In this document: in pieces, positions 18,235 through 27,034 of the stretch
Position numbering within the stretch: the first letter of the stretch is position 1
Layout: each line of letters starts with the position of its first letter
Source of the DNA: Alphaproteobacteria bacterium
GTDB taxonomy: Bacteria > Pseudomonadota > Alphaproteobacteria > Micropepsales > Micropepsaceae
Direction: 5' to 3'
Length of the DNA: 64,000 nt
Assembly (NCBI GenBank): GCA_024236055.1
Contig: JACKLF010000001.1
Coordinates: forward strand, 620,001-684,000
Notes under the pieces: model-generated
Told to the model about the DNA's origin: nothing
Databases searched by the model: none
What the model saw: the letters and a program-made list of their open reading frames with translations, nothing else
Translations under genes and position numbers: made by a program

Positions 18235-19284
18235 ATGCGGCGCGCGGCCATCGGTCTTCTGCTTCTGGCGGGGGCCGCCGCCCCGGCCCAATCGCAGCCC
18301 GGCACCCAGCCCGCATCGGCGCTGGAAAATTTTCACCGCGTCACCATCACCAATGGCCCGCTGACCGCCCAGGTCTATCCGCCGGGCCCCAACGAACTTT
18401 ATCGCGGCACCCGTTTCGACCATGCCGGGGTGGTGTTTCACGTCACCTATCAGGGACAGGATTACGACAGCTACTGGTTCGACCGGTTCGTCACCGATCC
18501 CACCGTCACCGGCCCGCAGCCGCCCTATGTGCAGACGTCATGCTGCGCGGTCAGCGGCCCGGTGGAGGAGTTTTCCGCCGTCGGGTTCGAGGATGCCGGC
18601 ATGGGCGGCCGCTTCCTGAAGCCCGGCATCGGCATCTTCAAGCGCGACAATGACGATCCCAAACGCTTTCCCACCCTGCCCGCGCTGAATGACGGCACCC
18701 GCACATTCGCCGCGACAAAGAACAGCGCCCATTTCACCCAGGTGATCGACGATCCCAAATCCGGCATCGGCTATCGTTATGAAAAGACGGTCACGCTGGT
18801 GCCGGGCAAGCCGCAGATGACCATCAGCCACGTGCTGACCAACACGGGCAGCAAGACCATCGATACCGAGGTCTATTGCCACAATTTCCTGACGCTGAGC
18901 CCCGGCAACGAACATCTGGTCATCACCGCGCCTTTTGCCATCAAGCCGCAGACACCGTTCCAGCCCCATCTGGCAAGGGTCGAGGGCAAGACGATCCGCT
19001 ATCTGGCGCCGGTGCCGCCGGGTGAGATGGTCCGCAGCTACCTGGACGGATTCGGCAGCAGCGCCAGCGACTATGACTTCACCGTCACCAACACCAAGAC
19101 GGGTTTCGGCCAGCGCATTCGCGGCGACCAGCCCATCGTGAAGATCAACATGTGGTCGATCGACCGCACCTACAGCCTGGAGCCCTATATCGCCATTCAC
19201 CTGAAGCCCGGCGAAACCAAACGCTGGACCTACACCTATGACTATTACGGCCCAAAAGACAAAAAAGCGGGAGTGTCGCCATGA
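18235..19284 (+). CDS. Secreted galactose-mutarotase-like protein, tandem paralogue 2 of 4
   Basis: A 349-residue paralogue of its neighbours, starting 1 nt after the first gene's stop. Signal peptide MRRAAIGLLLLAGAAAPAQ. It keeps LYRGTRFDHAG, GPVEEF, GKPQMTISHVLTNTGSKTIDT, VYCHNFLTLSPGNE, SASDYDFTVTNTKTGFGQR and EPYIAIHLKPGETKRW. It differs from paralogue 1 by a TSCCAVSGP insertion with two adjacent cysteines before the GPVEEF motif. It is the closest relative of paralogue 1 by eye. Function is unproven. Confidence 0.8.
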   Translation: MRRAAIGLLLLAGAAAPAQSQPGTQPASALENFHRVTITNGPLTAQVYPPGPNELYRGTRFDHAGVVFHVTYQGQDYDSYWFDRFVTDPTVTGPQPPYVQTSCCAVSGPVEEFSAVGFEDAGMGGRFLKPGIGIFKRDNDDPKRFPTLPALNDGTRTFAATKNSAHFTQVIDDPKSGIGYRYEKTVTLVPGKPQMTISHVLTNTGSKTIDTEVYCHNFLTLSPGNEHLVITAPFAIKPQTPFQPHLARVEGKTIRYLAPVPPGEMVRSYLDGFGSSASDYDFTVTNTKTGFGQRIRGDQPIVKINMWSIDRTYSLEPYIAIHLKPGETKRWTYTYDYYGPKDKKAGVSP

Positions 19285-20348
19285 AAGTCATGCTTGCCGG
19301 CCTGTTTGCCGTCGCCGCCACGGGCGCCGCCTTCGCCCAGGGCCACGCGCCCTATGTGCCGCCGCCGCCCAACAGCACCACGCCCGCCAGTTCCTGGGAC
19401 GACATGCCCAGCAAGACCATCACCAACGGCATCGTGAGCGCAAAAGTCTATCTGCCGGGGGTGTTCGGCTTTTATCGCGGCACCCGCTTCGACCATGCCG
19501 GCATGATCACCCACATCACCTACAAGGGCCACGATTATGGCCGCTACTGGTTCGTCAAGACATCGCCGGTGGTGCAGAATTTCACCTATGACAGCGATGA
19601 CGGGCTGGTGGCCAACAACAACAATGTCGCGGCGGGCCCGGTGGAGGAATTCGGCGAGAACGGTTTCGACAAGGCCGGTCCCGGCGGACGGTTCCTGAAG
19701 GTCGGTGTCGGCATCCTGAAGCGCGACAACGACACCTATGACCGCTTCCACACCTATCCCATCCTCAATCGCGGCACGCGCACCACACATGCGACGGCCA
19801 ACAGCATTGCCTTTACCCAGACCGTTGCGAGCGATCCGTCCGGCTATGGCTATGTCTTCACCAAGACGGTGACGCTGGTGCCGGGCAAGCCGACCCTGCT
19901 GATCAAGGACACGCTGAAAAACACCGGCAGGCACCCCATCGACACCACCGTCTACAACCATCATTTCATGACGCTCAGCCCCGGCGAGGACGGCGTGGAA
20001 CTTAAGGCGCCCTTCAAGCTGGACCATGCCCGGCCCATGCCGGACGACGTGGTGAAGTTCGACGGCAACACCATGACCTATCTGCGCGGGTTGACGGGGC
20101 GCGAACAGGTGGCCAGCGACCTGACCGGGTTCGGCACGTCGGCCAGCGACAACGACTTCCGCGTCACCGCGACGAAGACCGGGTTTGGCGTGCGCATCCG
20201 CGCCGACAAGCCGGTGACGCGGCTGCTGTGGTGGTCGGTACCCTCGACCATGGGGATCGAGCCCTATATGGACGTCAAGCTGGCGCCGGGCCAGTCGACA
20301 AGCTGGACCCACACGCTGGATTATTACGGGCCCGACGACAGCAAATGA
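19281..20348 (+). CDS. Secreted galactose-mutarotase-like protein, tandem paralogue 3 of 4
   Basis: A 355-residue paralogue whose ATG overlaps the preceding stop (ATGA). Signal peptide MKVMLAGLFAVAATGAAFAQ. It keeps FYRGTRFDHAG, GPVEEF, GKPTLLIKDTLKNTGRHPIDT and VYNHHFMTLSPGE, but the 290-310 region reads TSASDNDFRVTATKTGFGVRIRADKP, so the TYDF and GD elements are altered. A four-asparagine run (ANNNNV) precedes the GPVEEF block. The C-terminus is EPYMDVKLAPGQSTSW. Translational coupling suggests similar output of all four proteins. Confidence 0.8.
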   Translation: MKVMLAGLFAVAATGAAFAQGHAPYVPPPPNSTTPASSWDDMPSKTITNGIVSAKVYLPGVFGFYRGTRFDHAGMITHITYKGHDYGRYWFVKTSPVVQNFTYDSDDGLVANNNNVAAGPVEEFGENGFDKAGPGGRFLKVGVGILKRDNDTYDRFHTYPILNRGTRTTHATANSIAFTQTVASDPSGYGYVFTKTVTLVPGKPTLLIKDTLKNTGRHPIDTTVYNHHFMTLSPGEDGVELKAPFKLDHARPMPDDVVKFDGNTMTYLRGLTGREQVASDLTGFGTSASDNDFRVTATKTGFGVRIRADKPVTRLLWWSVPSTMGIEPYMDVKLAPGQSTSWTHTLDYYGPDDSK

Positions 20349-21409
20349 GAACACCCTTTCTGGCATTTCCGGGGCTGGCGCTGTGCCTTCTTGCGGGCAC
20401 CGTCCTGAACGCCGATGCCCAGCCGGCGCAGCCGCAGCCCAAGGTCACCCATCCGGTCGCCGATCTTCTGGCGTCCTCGCCATCGCTGGTGCTGGACAAT
20501 GGCAAGCTGCGCGCGGTGGTGCGTCCGCCGGACCTTGAAAAAGGCTTCTATCGCGGCACCCGTTTCGACCAGGCCGGGGTGATCACCAGCCTGAAGGCGG
20601 GCGACACCGAATTTTACGGCCCCTGGTTCGAACGCACCGCGCCCGAAGTGCTGGACTATGTCTATGTCGGGCGCGACCTGGTGGCCGGACCCGACAGCGC
20701 CACCAGCGGCCCGGTGGAGGAATTCGCGCCGCTGGACTTTGCCCCCAGGCCCGGCCTGTTTGTGAAGATCGGCGTGGGCGTGCTGCGCCAGCCCGATACG
20801 GGCGCGTACGACAAATACCGGCATTATGAGATCGTCGACGCCGGAAAGCGCGAAACCCGCGCCACCGATACCAGCGTCACCTTCAGCCAAAGCCTTTCGG
20901 GTGCGGGCTATGCCTATGACTATGAAAAGACCATCAGCCTGATCCCCGGCACGCGGATGATGGAAATCGACCATGTGCTGAAGAACACCGGCACGAAAGC
21001 CATCGACACCACCGTCTATGACCACAACTTCCTGACGCTGACACCCGGCAACAGCGGCATCCGCATCAGCTTTCCCTTTTCGGTGAAGGCCGACACGGCC
21101 CAGGCCGCCAATCCGCCCGCACCCGACCTGATGGCGATCGAGGGCAACAGCCTGGTCTATCTGCGCGCCCAGAAGTTCAAGGAACGATTGTCCTTCCCCA
21201 TCACCGGCTTCGGCGGCACCGCCGACGATTACGACATCCGCATCACCGGCCCGACCGGCGCGGGCGTCCAGATCCGGGGTGACAGCCCGATGACCAAAAT
21301 CAACATCTTCTCGGTAACGCAGGTCCAGGCGGTCGAACCCTATATCGCCATCCATGTTCCGCCCGGCGGCGAGCAGCGCTGGCGCTACCTCTACGATTAC
21401 ACGCCCTGA
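20345..21409 (+). CDS. Secreted galactose-mutarotase-like protein, tandem paralogue 4 of 4
   Basis: A 354-residue paralogue, again coupled by an ATGA overlap. Signal peptide MRTPFLAFPGLALCLLAGTVLNADAQ. It is the most diverged of the four but keeps FYRGTRFDQAGVI, GPVEEF, MMEIDHVLKNTGTKAIDT, VYDHNFLTLTPGN, TADDYDIRITGP and EPYIAIHVPPGGEQRW. The VRPPDLEKGFYRGTRFD start matches single-copy secreted homologues of the same type, so this may be the ancestral copy (inference). The array ends here and a lower-GC segment follows. Confidence 0.8.
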   Translation: MRTPFLAFPGLALCLLAGTVLNADAQPAQPQPKVTHPVADLLASSPSLVLDNGKLRAVVRPPDLEKGFYRGTRFDQAGVITSLKAGDTEFYGPWFERTAPEVLDYVYVGRDLVAGPDSATSGPVEEFAPLDFAPRPGLFVKIGVGVLRQPDTGAYDKYRHYEIVDAGKRETRATDTSVTFSQSLSGAGYAYDYEKTISLIPGTRMMEIDHVLKNTGTKAIDTTVYDHNFLTLTPGNSGIRISFPFSVKADTAQAANPPAPDLMAIEGNSLVYLRAQKFKERLSFPITGFGGTADDYDIRITGPTGAGVQIRGDSPMTKINIFSVTQVQAVEPYIAIHVPPGGEQRWRYLYDYTP

Positions 21410-22133
21410 AGATCATACCGCCTAAGTGATTACTCAGACTCCGTCCAAAAATCACCATTCAATTCGAATGCTCTGGCGAACTCCATTTCCTCTTTGACTC
21501 TTCTTCTTCAAAAACTTGATAGATGGCTACGCCAATACCAATAACTGTGGCCAATACGTCCACCACCCCTCTCCACTCGTGCTTAATCGCCAATCCAAAC
21601 AACGAAATTCCCGCAAGCATTACTACCACGCCGCCGATTACCAGACTGACGACTTTTTGGTTCGACGGAGCGACCAAACTACCAATACGCACCGTTGCAT
21701 AACCTGTGAGCCCTCCGACAATCACCGTGTCGGTGATTATCTCCAGCCAAGCTCCTTCACCTAGCCCCATCATTCGAGCTTGGAACCAAAAAAACAGTCG
21801 CACCGCCATATGGACCAAAACCAACGCCAATGCGCAGGCGAAAGGTACCAATATCCAACGGAGCCAACCTGGAAGCCTTTCGACTAGGTCCATCTGCTCA
21901 CCCCAACCCGATTTATCAGCGCCAGCAACTCAGATATTTGTAATGACTGAGAGACATGCCTGCCAGCCGGAAAATCGAGAGTTGGCTAATGCCGTCGACA
22001 AATTCGCCCGGCCCCTTTCTTACATTTTCAGTAGGAAAAAGAGCGCCTTAAATACTTTTAAACGACAATGCTGGAGTGCTTGCAATTCGATTGCGTCCCG
22101 GATCGAACCCAAGTAATTGATCCGTAACGGACA
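21410..22133. other. Lower-GC segment between the secreted array and tRNA-Thr
   Basis: This stretch is visibly richer in A and T than its surroundings (for example around 21,480-21,560 and 22,020-22,080). It contains one small membrane-protein gene (21459-21893). The remaining 240 nt before the tRNA hold no gene I can support. Its position next to a tRNA gene suggests acquired DNA, but I see no integrase and no repeat of the tRNA 3' end. Confidence 0.5.
21459..21893 (-). CDS. Small multi-pass membrane protein of unknown function
   Basis: 144 residues with about four membrane helices (near 13-35, 50-75, 80-103, 108-127) and a charged tail (VFEEEESKRKWSSPEHSN). I recognise no family. Base composition is clearly lower in GC than neighbouring genes, which is consistent with recent acquisition. 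No partner gene is beside it. It could be a small accessory membrane protein of a lost or distant system, but nothing in the sequence shows that. Confidence 0.6.
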   Translation of the reverse strand: MDLVERLPGWLRWILVPFACALALVLVHMAVRLFFWFQARMMGLGEGAWLEIITDTVIVGGLTGYATVRIGSLVAPSNQKVVSLVIGGVVVMLAGISLFGLAIKHEWRGVVDVLATVIGIGVAIYQVFEEEESKRKWSSPEHSN

Positions 22134-22208
<75 letters not shown>

Positions 22209-22209
<1 letters not shown>

Positions 22210-22241
22210 TTCGTTCCATTCGCAAGGCGAACGGAACGAAT
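22209..22241 (+). terminator. Stem-loop directly after tRNA-Thr
   Basis: A 15-bp stem with one mismatch (22209-22223 with 22227-22241, AAG loop) begins at the last A of the CCA end. There is no T-run after it, so it may be a weak terminator or a processing signal. Confidence 0.45.
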
Positions 22242-22295
22242 GCCAAGCGGCGGCTAGCGTCAGCGTAGCGCCGCCGCGCGGCAGTCTCGACACGG

Positions 22296-23984
22296 CTACT
22301 GCCCCACCAGAAAATCGAAATCGCAGCCCTTGTCAGCCTGCAGCACATGGCGCTGATAGAGCGCGGCATAGCCGCGTTCGGGCACCGGCGGCGGGGCCAA
22401 CCCGGCCATGCGGCGCACGATTTCATCTTCGGCCACCAGAAGGTCGATGCGCCGGTCCTTCACCGACAGGCGGATGCGGTCGCCATTGCGCACGGCGGCC
22501 AGCGGCCCGCCCACCGCGCTTTCGGGGGTGACATGCAGCACCACGGTGCCGAATGCGGTGCCCGACATGCGCGCATCGGAAATCCGCACCATGTCCTTCA
22601 CCCCCTGCTGCGCCAGTTTTTTCGGAATGGGCAGATAGCCCGCCTCCGGCATGGAGGCGGCCTTGGGGCCCGCGTTCTTCAGCACCAGGATATCGCCTGC
22701 GGTGACATCCAGCGCCGGATCGTCAATGCGCGCCGACAGGTCCTCCAGCGTTTCGAACACCACTGCCCGGCCTTCATGCTCAAACAGGCTTTCGGTGGCC
22801 GCCGCGCGCTTCAGGATCGCCCCGCCCGGCGCCAGCGTGCCGGTCAGCGCTACCAGCCCGCCCACCTTCGACACCGGCGCATCCAGCGTGTGGACCACTT
22901 TGCGGTCGACATAGTCCAGTGGCTCGGCCAGCCGCTGTTCCAGGGTACGGCCCTCCACGTCCAGCGTGTCCAGATGCAGCAACGGTTTGAGTTCGCGCAG
23001 CACCGCGCCCATGCCGCCGGCGGCGAAGAAATCTTCCATATACCCCTCGCCCACCGGCTTGAGGTCGACCAGCACCGGCGTCTCGTCTGAAATGGCGTTC
23101 AGCCGGTCCAGCGAAATGTCCACGCCCGCCCGCCCGGCAATCGCCGTCAGGTGGATGATGGCATTGGTCGATCCGCCCACCGCCATCAGCACGCGCAGGG
23201 CATTTTCCACCGACTTTTCCGTCACCACCTGGCGCGGCGTGATCGGCGCGCGCGCCAGCGCCATGGCGGCGCGGCCCGATGCCTCGGCCGCCAGCAGGCG
23301 CGCCGAATGCACCGAGGGGATGGCGGCGGTACCCGGCAGCGCCATGCCCAGCGTTTCGGCGATGCAGGCCATGGTGCTGGCCGTGCCCATCACCGCACAG
23401 GTGCCCGACGTGACCGCCAGATTGCCTTCGATCTCGCCGATTTCCTGGGCGTCGATCTCACCCGCCCGGTGGCGGCCCCAGAAGCGGCGGCAATCGGTGC
23501 AGGCGCCCAGCCGCTCGCCGCGATAGCGGCCCGTCGACATCGGCCCGGTGACAAGCTGCACCGCCGGGATATTGGCCGACACCGCGCCCATCAACTGCGC
23601 CGGCACGGTCTTGTCGCAGCCGCCGATCAGCACCACCGCGTCCATGGGCTGGGCGCGGATCATCTCCTCGGTGTCCATCGCCATCAGGTTGCGGAACATC
23701 ATCGAGGTCGGGTTCAGGAAAACCTCGCCCAGCGAGATGGTGGGAAAGACGCGCGGCAGCCCGCCCGCCGCCAGCACGCCGCGGCAGACGGCATCGACCA
23801 GTTCGGGCATGGCGCGGTGGCAGTTGTTGAAGTCCGACCCCGTGGCGGCGATCCCCACCACCGGCCCGTCCAGCATCGGGCCCGACACGCCCATGGAACG
23901 TGCGAAGGACCGGCGCAGATAGCGCGCAAAATCCTTGTCGCCATAGTTGGTCAGCCCCCGGAAAAGCCCCTTGTTCGTGTCCAT
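22296..23984 (-). CDS. IlvD/Edd-family dehydratase, probably a sugar-acid dehydratase
   Basis: 562 residues. Dehydrates a 2,3-dihydroxy acid to a 2-keto-3-deoxy acid using an Fe-S cluster and Mg. Cluster cysteines are visible as Cys55 (DFNNCHRAMPE), Cys123 (GGCDKTVPA) and Cys196 (TSGTCAVMGTASTM). The C-terminal ARMSGTAFGTVVLHVTPES is the family's second signature. The sequence looks closer to L-arabinonate/D-xylonate-type enzymes than to branched-chain IlvD, and the neighbours (hydroxyacid dehydrogenase, gluconolactonase) support sugar-acid breakdown. Exact substrate unproven. It starts 9 nt after the FAD dehydrogenase gene, so they share an operon. Confidence 0.88.
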   Translation of the reverse strand: MDTNKGLFRGLTNYGDKDFARYLRRSFARSMGVSGPMLDGPVVGIAATGSDFNNCHRAMPELVDAVCRGVLAAGGLPRVFPTISLGEVFLNPTSMMFRNLMAMDTEEMIRAQPMDAVVLIGGCDKTVPAQLMGAVSANIPAVQLVTGPMSTGRYRGERLGACTDCRRFWGRHRAGEIDAQEIGEIEGNLAVTSGTCAVMGTASTMACIAETLGMALPGTAAIPSVHSARLLAAEASGRAAMALARAPITPRQVVTEKSVENALRVLMAVGGSTNAIIHLTAIAGRAGVDISLDRLNAISDETPVLVDLKPVGEGYMEDFFAAGGMGAVLRELKPLLHLDTLDVEGRTLEQRLAEPLDYVDRKVVHTLDAPVSKVGGLVALTGTLAPGGAILKRAAATESLFEHEGRAVVFETLEDLSARIDDPALDVTAGDILVLKNAGPKAASMPEAGYLPIPKKLAQQGVKDMVRISDARMSGTAFGTVVLHVTPESAVGGPLAAVRNGDRIRLSVKDRRIDLLVAEDEIVRRMAGLAPPPVPERGYAALYQRHVLQADKGCDFDFLVGQ

Positions 23985-23993
23985 CTGCGTGAC

Positions 23994-26915
23994 CTAACTC
24001 ATGTGCGCCGCCAGCAGGCTGGCGACATGCACGGCCTTCCTGTCGGCGCCATCCGCAATCTGATGCCGGCAGGACGTGCCATCGGCAACCAGCACCGTAT
24101 CGCCATCGGCGGCGCGCGCGGCGGGCAGCAGCGACATCTCGCCCATCTTCAGGCTGATATCGATGGTCTCGGCCTGATAGCCGAAGGCGCCGGCCATGCC
24201 GCAGCAACCGGAGTCGATGGTCTGAAGATTGATGTCGGGAATCAGGCGCAGCGCCGTCTCGACCGCCCCCATCGCGCCAAAGGCTTTCTGGTGGCAATGG
24301 CCGTGCAGCATCACCCTGGCGGTAGCCGGTTTGAACAGAGGTTTGAATCGTCCGGCCTTTGCCTCGCGGGCGACGAACTCCTCGAACAGCAGGGCATGGG
24401 CGGCGGCGCGCTGGCTTTGCGCCCCCGGCAGCATGGCCTGGGCCTCGTCGCGGAAGGAGAACAGGCAGCTCGGCTCCAGCCCCACCAGCGGCACGCCGCG
24501 GGCGAAGAACGGTTCCAGCGCGTCCAGCGTGCGGCGCATTTCGGCGCGCGCGGCATCGACATTGCCCACCGCCAGATAGGTCCGCCCGCAGCATAGCGGC
24601 CGGCCACCGTCTTTTGGCGCAGCCAGATGAACACGATAGCCCGCACCCGTCAGCACCGCCAGCGCATCGCGCAGCACATCGGGTTCAAAGGCGGCGTTGA
24701 AACTGTCGGCCCACAGCACGACCTCTGCCCCAAGCGCCGGGCCGAAACTCTCGCCGGGATGATCGAAACGGTCGCGCCGCCATGCGGGAAGCGAACGGCG
24801 GGCGCTGAACCCGGCGATCTTTTCCGACAGCGCGCGCAACAGCGCGCTCTTGTTGCGCAGGTTCAGCAGCGGCGCGGCCCAGGCCGCCGCACGGGCATAG
24901 CGCGGCAGGTTCGCGATCAGCCGGTCGCGCAGGCGATAGCCGTAGAGATCGACGCGCGCCTTCAGCACCTCGATCTTCATGCGCGCCATGTCCACGCCGG
25001 TGGGGCATTCGCGCTTGCACGCCTTGCAGGAGACGCACAGCTTCATCGTCTCCATCATCGCGTCGGACGTGAAGGCGTCCGCGCCCAACTGCCCCGACAG
25101 CGCCAGGCGCAGGGTATTGGCGCGCCCGCGCGTGACATGCTGCTCGTCGCGGGTGGCGCGATAGCTGGGGCACATCGCCCCGCCCTCGGATTTGCGGCAG
25201 GCGCCATTGTTGTTGCACTGCTCGGCCGCCCCCTGGAACCCGCCGACCGCGCCGGGATAGGCCGACCAGTCCAGCGCGGGGGAAAAATCGCGCACCTGAT
25301 AGCCGGGCGCATAGCGGAACAGGCTGCGGTCATCGAACCTGGGGCTGCGCACGATCTTGCCGGGGTTCATCATTCCGGCGGGATCGAAAGTATCCTTCAC
25401 CTCCTCGAAAGCCCTGACCAGCCGGTCGCCGAACATCGGCTGGTGGAATTCGCTGCGCACCAGCCCGTCGCCATGCTCGCCCGAATGGCTGCCCTTGTAC
25501 TGGCGCACCAGTTCGAAGGCTTCCTCGGCAATGGCGCGCATGGCCTTGACGTCTTTTTCCTGGCGCAGGTTCAGCACCGGGCGCACATGCAGGCATCCCT
25601 CGCTGGCATGGGCGTACCAGGTGCCGCGCGTGCCATGGCGTTCGAAACATTCGGTCAGCTTCGCGGTATATTCCGCCAGATGCGGCAGCGGCACCGCGCA
25701 ATCCTCGACAAAGGAAATCGGCTTACGCTGGTCCTTCATCGACATCATGATGTTCAGGCCGGACTTGCGCAGCTCGGTAACGGCGTTCTGCAGGGCCGGA
25801 TCGTAAATCTCGACCACCCCGCCCCATTTGGCGCCCTCGTTGCGGAAGTCAAAGCCCAGATCGCCCATCATCTGCGACAGCTGAACCATGCGGCGGCGGT
25901 TTTCCTCTTCGCCGGAATCGAACTCCACCAGCAGGATCGCGGCGGGCTTGCCGTTCAGCATCGCCGCCAGCGTGGCATGGAACATGGGGATTTCGGCGGC
26001 CAGGCCCAGCATGGTGTCGTCCACCAGCTCGACCGCGATGGGTTTCAACGTCACCAGATGCTGGGCGGCGTCCATCGCCGCGTGGAAACTGCCGAAGTGG
26101 CACACGCCCAGCGCGCGGCGGCCCAGCACGGGCGACAATTGCAGGTCGATGGCGGTGGAATAGGCCAGCGTGCCTTCCGATCCCACCAGCAGATGCGCCA
26201 GGTTGATGCGGTTGCGGCGCGGGTCCAGCGCATCGAGATTGTAGCCGCCCACCCGGCGCTGCACCTTGGGAAAGCGTGCATCGACCTCAGACGCCTCGCG
26301 CGCGCCGATGCCCATCAGCTTTTCCGCCAGGGGCCGGATCGCCGGATCGGCATCCGACAGGTCGGGCGCGACCTCGCCGAAATGCAGGGCGGTGCCGTCG
26401 GCCAGCACCGCATCGATGCCCAGCACGTTCGACCGCATGGTGCCGTAGCGCAGCGAGCGGCCGCCGCAACTGTTGTTGGCGGTCATGCCGCCGATGGTGG
26501 CGCGGCTGGAGGTGGACACATCCACCGGAAACCACAGGCCATGCTGTTTCAGCTGCCGGTTCAGGTCGTCCAGCACGATGCCCGGCTGAACCCGCACCCG
26601 CCGGCCCTCCACGTCCAGCGACAGGATGCGGTTGAGATTCTTCGACCCGTCCACGATCAGGCCGCTGTTCACCGTCTGGCCGCACTGGCTGGTGCCGCCG
26701 CCGCGGGCGGTCACGGCGATGCCCTCCTCGCGCGCCACCGCCAGGGCCGCCAGCGCCCCATCCATATCGTCCGGCACCACCACCCCGGCGGGCATCATCT
26801 GGTAGTGGGAGGCATCGGTGGCATAGCGGCCCCGGTCGAAGGCGCCGAACAGGACCTGGCCCGGAACATGGGCTTTCAGGCGCCTTTCCAGGCCGGGATT
26901 CAGCATGGCTGGCAT
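23994..26915 (-). CDS. FAD-binding and 4Fe-4S fused 2-hydroxyacid dehydrogenase (YdiJ/GlcD-GlcF type)
   Basis: A 973-residue fusion. The N-terminal FAD-binding domain has TARGGGTSQCGQTVNSGLIVDG, then a FAD-oxidase C-terminal domain. Iron-sulfur motifs follow at about 563-585 (QCNNNGACRK, MCPSYR) and 624-635 (CVSCKACKRECP). The last third has two CCG-type cysteine motifs (LCCGRTY near 771 and DSGCCGMAG near 900). This matches the E. coli YdiJ architecture (D-2-hydroxyglutarate dehydrogenase), with electrons passing to the quinone pool or an electron acceptor. The substrate here could be another D-2-hydroxy acid or glycolate. It lies upstream of the dehydratase in one operon. Confidence 0.9.
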   Translation of the reverse strand: MPAMLNPGLERRLKAHVPGQVLFGAFDRGRYATDASHYQMMPAGVVVPDDMDGALAALAVAREEGIAVTARGGGTSQCGQTVNSGLIVDGSKNLNRILSLDVEGRRVRVQPGIVLDDLNRQLKQHGLWFPVDVSTSSRATIGGMTANNSCGGRSLRYGTMRSNVLGIDAVLADGTALHFGEVAPDLSDADPAIRPLAEKLMGIGAREASEVDARFPKVQRRVGGYNLDALDPRRNRINLAHLLVGSEGTLAYSTAIDLQLSPVLGRRALGVCHFGSFHAAMDAAQHLVTLKPIAVELVDDTMLGLAAEIPMFHATLAAMLNGKPAAILLVEFDSGEEENRRRMVQLSQMMGDLGFDFRNEGAKWGGVVEIYDPALQNAVTELRKSGLNIMMSMKDQRKPISFVEDCAVPLPHLAEYTAKLTECFERHGTRGTWYAHASEGCLHVRPVLNLRQEKDVKAMRAIAEEAFELVRQYKGSHSGEHGDGLVRSEFHQPMFGDRLVRAFEEVKDTFDPAGMMNPGKIVRSPRFDDRSLFRYAPGYQVRDFSPALDWSAYPGAVGGFQGAAEQCNNNGACRKSEGGAMCPSYRATRDEQHVTRGRANTLRLALSGQLGADAFTSDAMMETMKLCVSCKACKRECPTGVDMARMKIEVLKARVDLYGYRLRDRLIANLPRYARAAAWAAPLLNLRNKSALLRALSEKIAGFSARRSLPAWRRDRFDHPGESFGPALGAEVVLWADSFNAAFEPDVLRDALAVLTGAGYRVHLAAPKDGGRPLCCGRTYLAVGNVDAARAEMRRTLDALEPFFARGVPLVGLEPSCLFSFRDEAQAMLPGAQSQRAAAHALLFEEFVAREAKAGRFKPLFKPATARVMLHGHCHQKAFGAMGAVETALRLIPDINLQTIDSGCCGMAGAFGYQAETIDISLKMGEMSLLPAARAADGDTVLVADGTSCRHQIADGADRKAVHVASLLAAHMS

Positions 26916-27034
26916 GTGGTTAAGTTTCGTCCCTGTGACAGTTTTTTCCCGACTTTTTGCCCGTTCCGGGCTAAAAGCAATGCAATTATAAGGCGGCCCA
27001 AACGGGCCCCATAAAACAGCTTGCGGAGGACACC

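Noticed and set aside
26993..27011. GC-rich inverted repeat in the aminotransferase leader as an operator or riboswitch
   Set aside because: GGCCC-AAAC-GGGCC is short and stands alone; no further conserved structure can be seen.
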